Below are positions 17,831 through 26,471 of a stretch of 64,000 bases of DNA, piece by piece. Location: positions 318,777-382,776 of the forward strand of contig NZ_JBIBGL010000012.1 of the NCBI RefSeq assembly GCF_042956465.1. Direction: 5' to 3'. Position 1 is the stretch's first letter, and every line of letters begins with the position of its first letter. Made by a program: the position numbers and the translations under genes. This stretch comes from Embleya sp042956465. GTDB taxonomy: Bacteria > Actinomycetota > Actinomycetes > Streptomycetales > Streptomycetaceae. Below the pieces are notes generated by a model. That model ran no database searches, was not told where the DNA came from, and saw only the letters and a list, made by a program, of their open reading frames with translations.

Positions 17831-18331
17831 TCAGTCGACGTCGAGGGTGGCCTTGATGGTGTCGCCGTTGGGGTCGGGGGTGGGGCGGTGGTGGAGGTCG
17901 GCGCCGGCGGTGGTGAGGAGGCGTTGGGCGGCGGTGTTGGTTTCGGTCGTGCTTGCCACGATGCGGGTCGCGCCCTGGGACTTGGCCTCGGCGCGCAGGA
18001 GAGCGACGACGGCGTGGCCGATGCCTTGGCCGCGATGGGAGCGGCCGATCCACAGGCCGGCCTCCAAGGCGTCGTCCGGGGCTTCCGGGGCGGGCTGGAG
18101 GCGGGCCGCGCCCACCACGCGGTCGGCGACCAGGATCGCGTAGGTGGTGGGGGTGGCCGCCCATTCGTGATGGAAGGCCAGGAAGGCGGCTCGGCGGTCG
18201 GCGGTCCAGCCGGGCGGGCCGGGTACGGCCGGCATCACCTCCGCCGGATCGGCGTCCGCCACCGCGGCGTCCAGGAGGGCGGCCGTCAAGTCTTCGTCCA
18301 GTCGGCGCAGTTGCACCCGTGCGTTGTCCAC
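17831..18331 (-). CDS. GNAT-family N-acetyltransferase
   Basis: 166 residues. The GNAT fold is indicated by TYAILVADRVVGAARLQP (beta-4), GLWIGRSHRGQGIGHAVVALLRAEA (acetyl-CoA loop R-G-Q-G-I-G) and ATRIVASTTETNTAAQRLLTTAGAD (motif B with N-x-A-A-x-x-L). The acceptor is unknown. GTG at 18331 is taken because the conserved fold begins at once; the frame stays open far upstream through repeats with no family similarity. It converges on the acyltransferase gene; the 264 bases between them hold only an imperfect GTGC-caaa-GCAC hairpin near 17600. Confidence 0.7.
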   Translation of the reverse strand: MDNARVQLRRLDEDLTAALLDAAVADADPAEVMPAVPGPPGWTADRRAAFLAFHHEWAATPTTYAILVADRVVGAARLQPAPEAPDDALEAGLWIGRSHRGQGIGHAVVALLRAEAKSQGATRIVASTTETNTAAQRLLTTAGADLHHRPTPDPNGDTIKATLDVD

Positions 18332-18541
18332 CCCCGGAGCGTGTCCGCCTCCGGCGACCCACGTCAAACGCGTTGGCCCGCCTGCGGTGCCGACGGTCGT
18401 GCATCGGGTGCCCGACCGCACCCATCGGACGGCCACGTCGCCGGTCGCGCCCCGTTGCGCCGGTGCCCCTGCCACCGACCACCACGGCACCCTCGACCTC
18501 GACCGGACACCACCCACCCCCCACACCGACGCCCCCGCGCC

Positions 18542-18830
18542 CACGCACGTGCACCCGCACCCGCGACAGCACCCGCGCCGCCTTTCCGTAGCGCCCGCTC
18601 GCGCCGAGCCGGCCGGTTCACGCACCCGCACCCGCGACAGCACCGCGCTGCCCTTCCGCAACGCCCGCTCGCGCCGAGCCGGCCGGTTCACGCACCCGCA
18701 CCCGCCCACGCACCCGAGCTGCCTTTCTGCAACGCCCGCTCGGGCCAGTCCGCTTGATGCACGCACGTGCACCCGCACCCGCGCTGCCCCTTCGCAACGC
18801 CCGCGCGCGCCGAGCCGCGCGGCCCGACCT
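18542..18830. repeat. Four imperfect ~70-77 bp tandem repeats
   Basis: Copies begin at 18542, 18619, 18689 and 18760. Each opens CACGCACsYGCACCCGCACCC-like, continues CTGCCYTTCYGCAACGCCCGCTC-like, and the first two close GCGCCGAGCCGGCCGGTT. Unit lengths of 77, 70 and 71 are not multiples of three and shift frame between copies, so this is not a protein repeat, although frames stay open. The array fills most of the 583-base gap 18332-18914. No other element was seen there except the terminator at 18853-18897. Confidence 0.8.
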
Positions 18831-18852
18831 GTCCACCCGGCTCGAATCGCCG

Positions 18853-18897
18853 ACGGCCGCCCGCTTCCTCCCCGTTCGGGAGGTGGCGGGCGGCCGT
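18853..18897 (-). terminator. Strong hairpin terminator after LCP3
   Basis: ACGGCCGCCCGC pairs perfectly with GCGGGCGGCCGT, and an inner CCTCCCC-gttc-GGGAGG stem extends it. It lies 18 bases past the LCP3 stop on the minus strand, so it most likely ends that transcript. Confidence 0.8.
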
Positions 18898-18914
18898 GGG
18901 GGTGTGGGGTGGGG

Positions 18915-20774
18915 CTATTTGTTCTTCTTCGGCGCGCAGACGTTCTTGTCCGCCGTCTCCAGGTCGATGTTCTTCGGGGGATCGCTCGGCGGAGCACCCG
19001 CGACCGGGGGTGGTGTGGCGGGGAAGTCCTTGCCGATCAGGACCTCGAAGCGGGTCAGCGTCGTGGATGTGGTCTCGACCAGTGCGCCGTCGCCGAGGCC
19101 GGTCGCGGCGGCCAGTGCCTTCGCGGCGTCCAGGCGGCCCTTGGGATAGGTGATCGTGCTCGTCGGGTGGATCTTGCCGTCCCTGGCGTTGCCCGATGCG
19201 ACCGCGACGAACTTGCGCCCGACCAGGTCCGCCGCAACCTCGTTGGCGCGCTTGTTGACGCCGCTGCCATTGCGTACGTCGACCTTGACCGTGGCCGGAT
19301 CCACCTTCGGCGCCTCGGGCGTCGGCGGGGCCGGTTGCTGCTCACCCGCGGGCTTGTCGTCCTTGGTGACGGGCGTGTCGTTGCGCAGCATCGCCATCAG
19401 GTTGTTCGCCTCGGGCTGCTTGGGCTGCACCTTGGCCTTGGGCTGCGGCGGGTATTCCTCGATCGGCAGCGTGGTGAACGCCATCCGCTTCTCCGGGACC
19501 TTCTTCAACTGGTTGCCCAGCGAGATCAGCTTGTCCACGGCGCCGAGGCCCTTGTCCACCGTCAGCGACTCCACCGCGATGTTGGCGATCTTGAACATGC
19601 CCTCGACGTTGGTCAGCGACGCGCTGCTCTTCAGCTTGCGGGTGAGCGCCATCAGGAACGCCTTCTGCGCCTTGATCCGGGCCAGGTCGCTGCCGTCGCC
19701 GAAGGCGTGCCGCGCGCGCAGGAACTTCAGCGCGGTCTCGCCGCTGAGGTTCTGATCGCCGGCGCCGAGCTTGAGGTCGGTGCCGCCCTGTCCGTTGGGC
19801 AGTACCGGGTCGTTGATCGGCTCCGAGATGCACATGTCCACGCCGTCGACGGCGTCGGTCATCTTCTTCACGCCGGTGAAGTCGATCATGATGTAGTGGT
19901 CCACCTGGACCCCGAGCATCTTGTCGACGGTGGAGACCGTGCACGGCGGACCGCCGTTGGCCAGGCTCTCGTTGAAGGACTGGGGCCCGTTGGACGCCGG
20001 GTAGGTCTTGCCGTCCACGACGCACTTGGGGATCTGCACCATGGTGTCGCGGGGGATGCTGACCAGCGTCGCGTTGCTGCGGTCGGCCGAGACGTGCATC
20101 AGGATCGTGACGTCGGCGAGACCCTCGGTGTGCTCGGCCGCGCCGTACTTCTTGCCGAGACCCTTACGGCTGTCGTTGCCGATCAGCACGATGTTCAGCG
20201 GCTTGCGCCCGAACGCGTCCTCCTCGGCCTTGGGGACGCCCTCACTGCCCGCGTTCTTCGCGGTGGTGGATATTTTGCTGTCGAGGTACTTCTTGTACCC
20301 GTACGCGGTACCGGCCAGCACCACGAGCAGGCCGACCACCGAGATGGCGATCCACTTGAGCCGCTTCTTGACCTTGCTCTTGGGTGGCCCCTCGCTCCGC
20401 GCACCGCTGCGGGCTCCCGCGCGTCCGGCGGGAGCGCTGCCCGCGCGCTCCCGGCGTCGAGGCGGGCCGTCGTCGGCTTCCCGACCGGACGCCGCGTCCA
20501 CCGCGGACGGGCGTCGGCCCTCGGGATTCGCGGCCCGCGAACGCGGCCGGGCGGCGCCGGAGCCGTCCGAGCCGGAACCGGCGGCGGGAGCACCGGCGGA
20601 ACCGCTGCCCGAACCACCGGCGGGTCCGGCGCCGGGGCCGCCCGGCGCCCGCAACTCGAAGCTGCCGGTGTCCGGGTTCATCACCCACATGTCCGCGACG
20701 TCCGCGTCGTCCATGCCGCCCAGGGGATCGTTGTCCCCGGGCGTGCCACGGTGCGGCCCGTTCCCTCTGTTCAC
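18915..20774 (-). CDS. LCP-family ligase 3 with LytR_C domain
   Basis: 619 residues; LCP3. GTG at 20774 is supported by GGAGGG 9 bases upstream. Residues 1-130 are cytoplasmic, opening with a short acidic MDDADVADMWVMNPDTGSF segment and then Gly/Ser/Arg-rich. Membrane helix near 140-160. LCP core: IGNDSRKGL, LADVTILMHVSADRS, SIPRDTMVQIP, GPPCTVSTVD, DHYIMIDFTG, VDMCISEP, FLRARHAFGDGSDLARIKAQK. A LytR_C-like domain (VDVRNGSGVNKRANEVAADL) follows a Pro/Lys linker, and the protein ends TADKNVCAPKKNK. It is very similar to LCP4 around the membrane helix and core, indicating tandem duplication. Confidence 0.88.
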   Translation of the reverse strand: MNRGNGPHRGTPGDNDPLGGMDDADVADMWVMNPDTGSFELRAPGGPGAGPAGGSGSGSAGAPAAGSGSDGSGAARPRSRAANPEGRRPSAVDAASGREADDGPPRRRERAGSAPAGRAGARSGARSEGPPKSKVKKRLKWIAISVVGLLVVLAGTAYGYKKYLDSKISTTAKNAGSEGVPKAEEDAFGRKPLNIVLIGNDSRKGLGKKYGAAEHTEGLADVTILMHVSADRSNATLVSIPRDTMVQIPKCVVDGKTYPASNGPQSFNESLANGGPPCTVSTVDKMLGVQVDHYIMIDFTGVKKMTDAVDGVDMCISEPINDPVLPNGQGGTDLKLGAGDQNLSGETALKFLRARHAFGDGSDLARIKAQKAFLMALTRKLKSSASLTNVEGMFKIANIAVESLTVDKGLGAVDKLISLGNQLKKVPEKRMAFTTLPIEEYPPQPKAKVQPKQPEANNLMAMLRNDTPVTKDDKPAGEQQPAPPTPEAPKVDPATVKVDVRNGSGVNKRANEVAADLVGRKFVAVASGNARDGKIHPTSTITYPKGRLDAAKALAAATGLGDGALVETTSTTLTRFEVLIGKDFPATPPPVAGAPPSDPPKNIDLETADKNVCAPKKNK

Positions 20775-21105
20775 GCCGAGATTCCCTCCGGCTGTATCCG
20801 CCGCACGGTCCCCCCGGGCTGTGCTCGGTCCTGATGGGCGACACCGGGGTTCCGGAGGCATCCGCACGGAACCCGACGGTGATACGTGATGGTCGGTTTG
20901 GAAGCAGCCACCATAACCGGCGAGATCTCGCCATGGTCACCGAGACTGCGAAGTCCTGACACTCGGATCATCGGAAAAGGTACGAAATCCTTCACCGATG
21001 GTTCCGGATCCGCTGTCGGTCGATCGTTGTTCGATCGATGGGGGTCGCGGACGGGCGCTTTCCTGCGCATCCCATCACGACCCCCTTCGAACGTGCCTGC
21101 GTGTG
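20775..21105. other. Intergenic region between LCP4 and LCP3
   Basis: 331 bases, noticeably less GC-rich around 20880-21020 than its surroundings, and the probable promoter region of LCP3 on the minus strand. It contains CGATCG-ttgtt-CGATCG near 21025-21041, a possible operator. No gene is supported. Confidence 0.45.
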
Positions 21106-22692
21106 TTACTGCTTCTTGCGCGGAGACGCGCACTTGGTGTTGTCGGCCGTCTCCAGGTTCAGGTCGGCGGCCTTGGGCGGTTCGGGCGTCCCACTCGGGC
21201 CGGCGCCGGCCGAACTCGTCGGAGTGCCGCCGCCCCCGGGGCCCGCGTCCGGAAGATCCGCCCCGATCAGCAGCTTGATCGTGGTGTCGCCGGGACGGGC
21301 CACCTCCAGGGCGGTCTCCGGCAGGCCCAGCGCGGTCGCGATCGCCTTCGCCTGATCCCGACTGCCGTCGGGGTAGGTGATCCGGCTGTTGGCGTGTTCC
21401 CGGCCGTCCGGCATGGTCGTACCCGAAGTGGCCTTGAAACCCTGGCGCTTGAGGGCTTCCACCACCGGGGTGATGCGCTTCTTCTCGGTCCCGGTGTCCA
21501 CCGTCACCCGGATGTGGGCCGCGTCGCTCGGCGCGATCGTCGGAGGGGGCGGAGGCGGCGTCGTGGCCACCGGCGCGGGCGGCGGATCGGTCGCCCCGTC
21601 GCCCGTGGTCAACGGCCGGTCGGCCCGGATCGCGGCCCACAGGTTGTCCGCCGCCGGCCGCAGGGGCTGGACCTGGTCCGGTGCCGGCCGGTAGGTCTCG
21701 GTCGGCAGCGTGGTGAACGCCATCCGCTTCTCCGGCACCTTCTTGATCTCGTCGGCCAGGTCGATCAGCTTGTCCACGCCCGCCAGGTCGTTGTCCACCG
21801 TGAGCGCGCTCACCGCACTGTTCGCGATCTTGAACATGCCGTCCACGTTGCTCAGTTTCGCGTTGCTCTTGAGTTCGCGTGCCAGCGACATCAGGAAGAC
21901 CTTCTGCGCCTCGATCCGGGCCAGGTCGCTCCCGTCCCCGAACGCGTGCCGGGCGCGCAGGAATTGCAGCGCGTCGTTGCCGCTCAGGTTGTTCGGGCCG
22001 GCCGGGAGGTCCAGGCCGGTGCCGCCACGCTCATTGGACAGGACCGGGTCGTGGATCGGCGCGTCGAGGCAGATCGGCACCCCGCCGACCGCGTCCGTCA
22101 GATCCCGGACGCCCTTGAAGTCGACCTCGATGTAGTGGTCGATCCGGACCTGGAGCATGCGGTCCACGGTGGCGACCGTGCACGACGCGCCGATGCTGCG
22201 GAAGCTGTCGTTGAACTGGCCGAACCGGGCCTCGGTGACCTTCTTGTCCTTGCCCTTGCCGATCTCGCAGCGCGGGATGTCCACCATCGTGTCGCGCGGG
22301 ATGTTCACGAGCGTGGCGTTGGAGCGGTCGGCGGACAGGTGCATCAGGATCGCCACGTCGGCGAGCCCCTCGTGCCCCTCCGCGCCGTAGCGCCGCCCCT
22401 CGCCGATCCGGCTGTCGTTGCCGATCAGCAGGATGTTCATCGGACTTCGGCCCTGTTCGTCCTTCGCCGCGGCCGGTGGTCGATTGCTCTTGTCGGCGGT
22501 GATCTGGGTGTGATGCAGCTTCCCGTTCAGGTACCGGATGTACCCGTACGCGCTGCCGGCCAGGATCACCAGGATGCCGACCACGGAGATCGCGATCCAT
22601 TTGAGGCGCTTCTTCACGGTGCTCTTTCTGCGTATGCCCCGCCGGTCGGGTGCCCCGTGCTCCCCGGCCTCCGTATCCGCGTCCGTGCCCAT
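21106..22692 (-). CDS. LCP-family ligase 4 with LytR_C domain
   Basis: 528 residues; LCP4. ATG at 22692 follows GGAGGGG by about 9 bases. It has a short basic cytoplasmic tail, a membrane helix near 31-51 nearly identical to that of LCP3, and the core IGNDSRIGEG, LADVAILMHLSADRS, NIPRDTMVDIP, GASCTVATVD, DHYIEVDFKG, VPICLDAP, FLRARHAFGDGSDLARIEAQK. A long Pro/Ala linker precedes a LytR_C-like segment IRVTVDTGTEKKRITPVVEAL. It ends TADNTKCASPRKKQ. Like LCP3 it has LADV where most LCP proteins have RSDT. LCP5 lies 80 bases upstream, so co-transcription is possible. Confidence 0.88.
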   Translation of the reverse strand: MGTDADTEAGEHGAPDRRGIRRKSTVKKRLKWIAISVVGILVILAGSAYGYIRYLNGKLHHTQITADKSNRPPAAAKDEQGRSPMNILLIGNDSRIGEGRRYGAEGHEGLADVAILMHLSADRSNATLVNIPRDTMVDIPRCEIGKGKDKKVTEARFGQFNDSFRSIGASCTVATVDRMLQVRIDHYIEVDFKGVRDLTDAVGGVPICLDAPIHDPVLSNERGGTGLDLPAGPNNLSGNDALQFLRARHAFGDGSDLARIEAQKVFLMSLARELKSNAKLSNVDGMFKIANSAVSALTVDNDLAGVDKLIDLADEIKKVPEKRMAFTTLPTETYRPAPDQVQPLRPAADNLWAAIRADRPLTTGDGATDPPPAPVATTPPPPPPTIAPSDAAHIRVTVDTGTEKKRITPVVEALKRQGFKATSGTTMPDGREHANSRITYPDGSRDQAKAIATALGLPETALEVARPGDTTIKLLIGADLPDAGPGGGGTPTSSAGAGPSGTPEPPKAADLNLETADNTKCASPRKKQ

Positions 22693-22772
22693 GTGACGAG
22701 CCCCCTCCGGCAACGTGCCGGGTCACCGCCGATCCGCGGCGACCCGGCCCTCCCTGTGCGGTTTCGATGCAA

Positions 22773-24758
22773 TCAGCCCGCGCACACGTCCTGTTCCGCC
22801 GTTCGTCCCGAAACGGTGACGATCGGGCCCGTGTTCGCGGCCGAGGTCGGTTCGGCCGACGGGGTGCCGCCGCTGGTGGATGTGGGGTCGGTCGTGGAAG
22901 TCGACGAGCCCGGTGTCCCGGTGTTCGCGGGCGACCGGGTGCCGGTCCCCTTGTCGGTGCCGCTCGAACCCGGTGCGGTGGGCGTGACCGTCACCCGGTC
23001 GCCGTTCTCGTCGATCCTGGTGCGGGTGGACGCCGTCGGCGTCGCCGCCTGCTCGATCCGCACCTCGCCGTTGTTCTCGAAGCCGTTCTCGTCCTTGCCG
23101 CTCACCGCCGCGCCGACCGCGACCCGGTCGAGGCGGATCGCCTCGAACAGGCGGTCGGCCTGGGGCTGGACCAGTTCGTCCCGGTTGATGTCGAACCGGT
23201 ACGGCTGCCGCGGCACGGTCAGGAACGCGACCCTGTCGTTGGGGATCCCCTTGATGCTGTCGGACAGGTCCATCAGATCCCTAAGCGAACTCAGTCCCGG
23301 GTCGGCGGTGATCGACCGGGTGCCGGCGTCGAGGAGGTTGTACAACTTCCACGGCTGGGTCAGCATGTCGCCGACCTTGACCTTCTTAACGAGCGCGGCC
23401 AGAAAACGCTGCTGGCGAGTCATCCGCTGGGTGTCGCTGCCGTCGTCGACGTTCTTGCGGGCGCGGACGTACCCGAGTGCCTGCTCGCCGTTGAGCCGTT
23501 GCCGGCCGGCGGGCAGGTCGAGCTTGGCGGCGGTGTCCCGCATCGGCTGACTCAGGCACACGTCGACGCCGCCCACCGCGTTGACCATCTCCTTGAAGCC
23601 GGAGAAGTCGATCACGATGTGGTGATCGACGCGGACCTTGGTCATCTGTTCGATGGTCTTGATCGTGCAGGCCGCGCCGCCGATCTCGAACGCGTGGTTG
23701 AACTGGTCGCGGTAGGCCCGCGACTTGCTGCCGTCCTGACGCACGCACGAGGGGATGTCGACCATCAGGTCGCGCGGAATGCTGACCGCCACCGAACTCT
23801 TCCGGTCGGCGGCCAGGTGCAACAGGATCGTGGTGTCCGAGCGCTTGGTGCCCTCGCCGATGTCGCCGTACTGCTTGTTGTCGCCGCTGCGGTCGTCCGA
23901 GCCCAGCAGCAGGATGTTCGTCGCGTCGTGCGCGACGACCTGCGGACGTTCCTGCTCGGGGCCCAGCTTCGCGGTCAGGTCCTCGGAGGTGATGTTGCCG
24001 TCCAGCTTGCGGTAGATCGCGTACACCGCGATGCTGCCGGCCACCAGGCACAGCGCCACGGTGACCGTGACGCCGATCAGGACCCGCTTGTACACCCGCC
24101 GGCGTCGATTCCGCCGGGAGAGCCGATCCGGCGCCGCGGCCTCGCCGGCGGCGGCCATCGCGGCCACGGCGGCGGCGAGCGGCTCCTCGGAGCCGGCTGC
24201 GGCGGGCGTGGGCGGGGACGGTACGGCGGGCGCCGCGTCGGCAGGTGCGCTCTGCTGCCCGGCGGGGGGCGGTGGGCCTGCCTCGGTCTGTGTACCTGCT
24301 TCGGTCTGCGGATCCCCCTCGGTCTGCGGACCCGCTTCGGCCTGCGGATCCCCCTCGGCCTGTGCGCCCGCCTCGGGTATCTCCGCCGCCGGTATCTCGG
24401 CCGCGGGTATCTCGGCCTTCGGCCCACCCGGCTCGGCCGGTTCCGCCTCGGACGCGCCCGCCTTCGCCTCGGCGTCGGCCCCGACCCCGGCAGCCGGCCC
24501 GTCCGCGGCCGGTGCCGGATCAGCCGGGTCAGCCGGGACCGCCGGGCCCGCGGCGGGAGGCGCGTCGGCGGCCGGAGCCGGGTCGGCCGCGTCCGCGCCG
24601 GGAGCCGGGTCGGCGTTCGCCGCGTTCGGCCCATCCGTCTCGGCCGCCGCGGGTCCCGGAGCCGATGTCTCGGATTCGGTCGGAGCCGCGGGTGCCGTCT
24701 CCGGGCTCGCGTCCCGACCGGATTCGGCCTGCTTGCCGGCCCGTTCGCTGTCACTCAC
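22773..24758 (-). CDS. LCP-family ligase 5 with long Ala/Pro/Glu-rich cytoplasmic arm
   Basis: 661 residues; LCP5. Residues 1-205 are disordered and acidic, made of Ala, Pro, Glu and Asp, with short repeats: three AEIP units near 116-128 and EGDPQxEAGxQTE units near 136-160. A basic block SRRNRRRRVYKR precedes the membrane helix near 226-248. Core: LLGSDDRSGD, KRSDTTILLHLAADRK, SIPRDLMVDIP, GAACTIKTIE, DHHIVIDFSG, VDVCLSQP, YVRARKNVDDGSDTQRMTRQQRF. No LytR_C domain is evident; a Thr/Ser/Pro linker ends TAEQDVCAG. GTG at 24758 has only a weak AAAGAAG upstream, so the start is less certain. Confidence 0.83.
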   Translation of the reverse strand: MSDSERAGKQAESGRDASPETAPAAPTESETSAPGPAAAETDGPNAANADPAPGADAADPAPAADAPPAAGPAVPADPADPAPAADGPAAGVGADAEAKAGASEAEPAEPGGPKAEIPAAEIPAAEIPEAGAQAEGDPQAEAGPQTEGDPQTEAGTQTEAGPPPPAGQQSAPADAAPAVPSPPTPAAAGSEEPLAAAVAAMAAAGEAAAPDRLSRRNRRRRVYKRVLIGVTVTVALCLVAGSIAVYAIYRKLDGNITSEDLTAKLGPEQERPQVVAHDATNILLLGSDDRSGDNKQYGDIGEGTKRSDTTILLHLAADRKSSVAVSIPRDLMVDIPSCVRQDGSKSRAYRDQFNHAFEIGGAACTIKTIEQMTKVRVDHHIVIDFSGFKEMVNAVGGVDVCLSQPMRDTAAKLDLPAGRQRLNGEQALGYVRARKNVDDGSDTQRMTRQQRFLAALVKKVKVGDMLTQPWKLYNLLDAGTRSITADPGLSSLRDLMDLSDSIKGIPNDRVAFLTVPRQPYRFDINRDELVQPQADRLFEAIRLDRVAVGAAVSGKDENGFENNGEVRIEQAATPTASTRTRIDENGDRVTVTPTAPGSSGTDKGTGTRSPANTGTPGSSTSTTDPTSTSGGTPSAEPTSAANTGPIVTVSGRTAEQDVCAG

Positions 24759-25017
24759 GTCGTGTCTGCTTCTTTCCCCAGGGCGCCCAACGCCGATCAA
24801 GAGCGACGAACCGCGCGTAGAGCGGCCGTTATCTGTGATAGACGTGCTGCCACTGCCCCGAGTTGCGTGTGCCCATCCGCCTGTGACGCAGGTCACCGAA
24901 TGAAGGCGCAACACGTCACGGCGGAGCGGCCCGCGTATCGGCGAGCACGCTACCGTGCGCCACCACATTCGTCGCCGCCGAGGCGGGACGCCTGTGGACG
25001 AATGGGGTGATGGGGCG

Positions 25018-26376
25018 TCAGTTCGCCTTGCAGATGTCCTGATCCGCGTTCCGGGTGTCGGCCCTGACCGAGGTCTTCGCCGATTCGGCCGGCGCGGCGG
25101 TGCCGCCGGCGACACCGGCTGCCGGGGCGGCCCCGTCCGGTCGGCGGGTGGGCCCGTCGGACGCGACGTCGATCGAGGGTGCCGCCCCCGGTGCTGCCGC
25201 CGGATCCGGTTTGCGCCGACCGTCCAGAGGCTCGTCGTGGTTGATCGCGTCGAACAGGCGTCGGGCGTCCGGCTGGACCAGGGCGACCCGGTTGTTGTCC
25301 TCCGGCGGGTTGTACACCGGCACGTGCGCGAAGGTGATGTCCCTGGTCTCCAGGTCCTGCATCCCGCGCGCGAGGTCGACCAGGGCCGCCACCGAGTCCA
25401 GGCCCTCGTCGGCCCGGATCGACTTGGTCAACGCGTCGGCCAGGGCGAAGAGCCGGGACGGGCTGGAGAGCGTGTCGCCGCTGCGGATCTGCTTCGCGAG
25501 CGAGGCCACGAACGCCTGTTGGCGCTTGATTCGTCCCAGATCGCTGCCGTCCCCGCCGAGCCCGATGTCGTGGCGCAGCCGGACGTAGTCCAAGGCCTCC
25601 CGGCCGTGCACCTTGCGGCGGCCGGCGGACAACGTGATGTTGCCCTCGCGGTCCTGCACGGTCCGGGGCAGGCAGATCTCCACGCCGCCCACCGCGTCGA
25701 CCATGCCCTTGAAGCCGGAGAAGTCCACGATGATGTGGTGGTCCACGCGCATGTCGGTGATCTTCTCGACGGTGTTGCGCGTGCACGCGGCGCCGCCGAG
25801 TTCGAACGCCGAATTGAACATCACCCCGCGCTGCTCGGCGGAGCGCGCGCCGTCCCTGGTCACGCACGAGGGCACGGTGACCAGCAGGTCGCGCGGGATG
25901 CTCATGACCACCGCGTGCTCGCGGTCCGAGGACAGGTGTACGAACAGCGTGGTGTCCGAGCGTTCGCCGTTGTCCCCGCCGCCGCCCAGCGCGCGGTTCT
26001 CGCCGGCCCGCGAGTCCGAGCCGATGATCAGCAGATTCATCGGCTCGCCCTTGCCGTTGCCGTTGCCGCCGACCGCCGGGCGATCGGCGTTGAGCTTGCC
26101 GTCCACCGCGTCGGTCTCGAGGTTGCCGTTGAGCCGTTGGTACGCGACGTAGGCGGCCGAGACGCCGGTGAGCAGGATCAGCGAGATGCCGACTCCGATC
26201 GGCAGGAACACCTTGCGCCGCCGGTTGCGCTTCTTGCGCGCGCGGCGCGCGGCGGCCCGACCGGAGCCGGATTCGACCGGCGCGGCAGGCGCGGACTCGT
26301 GGGTCGCGGACGGCTCCTCGGGCGCGGCGGGCTCGGCCGCGCCCTCGGGCCGGTACAGGTGATCCCACGTATCCAT
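25018..26376 (-). CDS. LCP-family ligase 6
   Basis: 452 residues; LCP6. ATG at 26376 follows GGAGG by 9 bases. A 40-residue tail, a very basic block (AAARRARKKRNRRRK), and a membrane helix near 56-78. Core: IIGSDSRAGE, ERSDTTLFVHLSSDRE, SIPRDLLVTVP, GAACTRNTVE, DHHIIVDFSG, VEICLPRT, YVRLRHDIGLGGDGSDLGRIKRQQ. After the core there is a ~100-residue Pro/Ala linker without LytR_C, ending NADQDICKAN. Its closest relative in the window is LCP5. It would ligate a cell-wall polymer outside the membrane; which polymer cannot be told from sequence. Confidence 0.86.
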   Translation of the reverse strand: MDTWDHLYRPEGAAEPAAPEEPSATHESAPAAPVESGSGRAAARRARKKRNRRRKVFLPIGVGISLILLTGVSAAYVAYQRLNGNLETDAVDGKLNADRPAVGGNGNGKGEPMNLLIIGSDSRAGENRALGGGGDNGERSDTTLFVHLSSDREHAVVMSIPRDLLVTVPSCVTRDGARSAEQRGVMFNSAFELGGAACTRNTVEKITDMRVDHHIIVDFSGFKGMVDAVGGVEICLPRTVQDREGNITLSAGRRKVHGREALDYVRLRHDIGLGGDGSDLGRIKRQQAFVASLAKQIRSGDTLSSPSRLFALADALTKSIRADEGLDSVAALVDLARGMQDLETRDITFAHVPVYNPPEDNNRVALVQPDARRLFDAINHDEPLDGRRKPDPAAAPGAAPSIDVASDGPTRRPDGAAPAAGVAGGTAAPAESAKTSVRADTRNADQDICKAN

Positions 26377-26471
26377 GAACCCACGCCTCCCCGCCTGCTG
26401 AGGGACCGCCGGGCACGGCACTACGGGCGGTCGTGGCCACGAAAGCGCAGCACGACCCGTCTTGTCATGGC

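Noticed and set aside
17831..18997. Longer version of the GNAT gene reading through the tandem repeats
   Set aside because: The repeat units change frame and the added ~220 residues are Arg/Ala/Gly/Val-rich without similarity; the GNAT fold begins at the GTG 18331 start.
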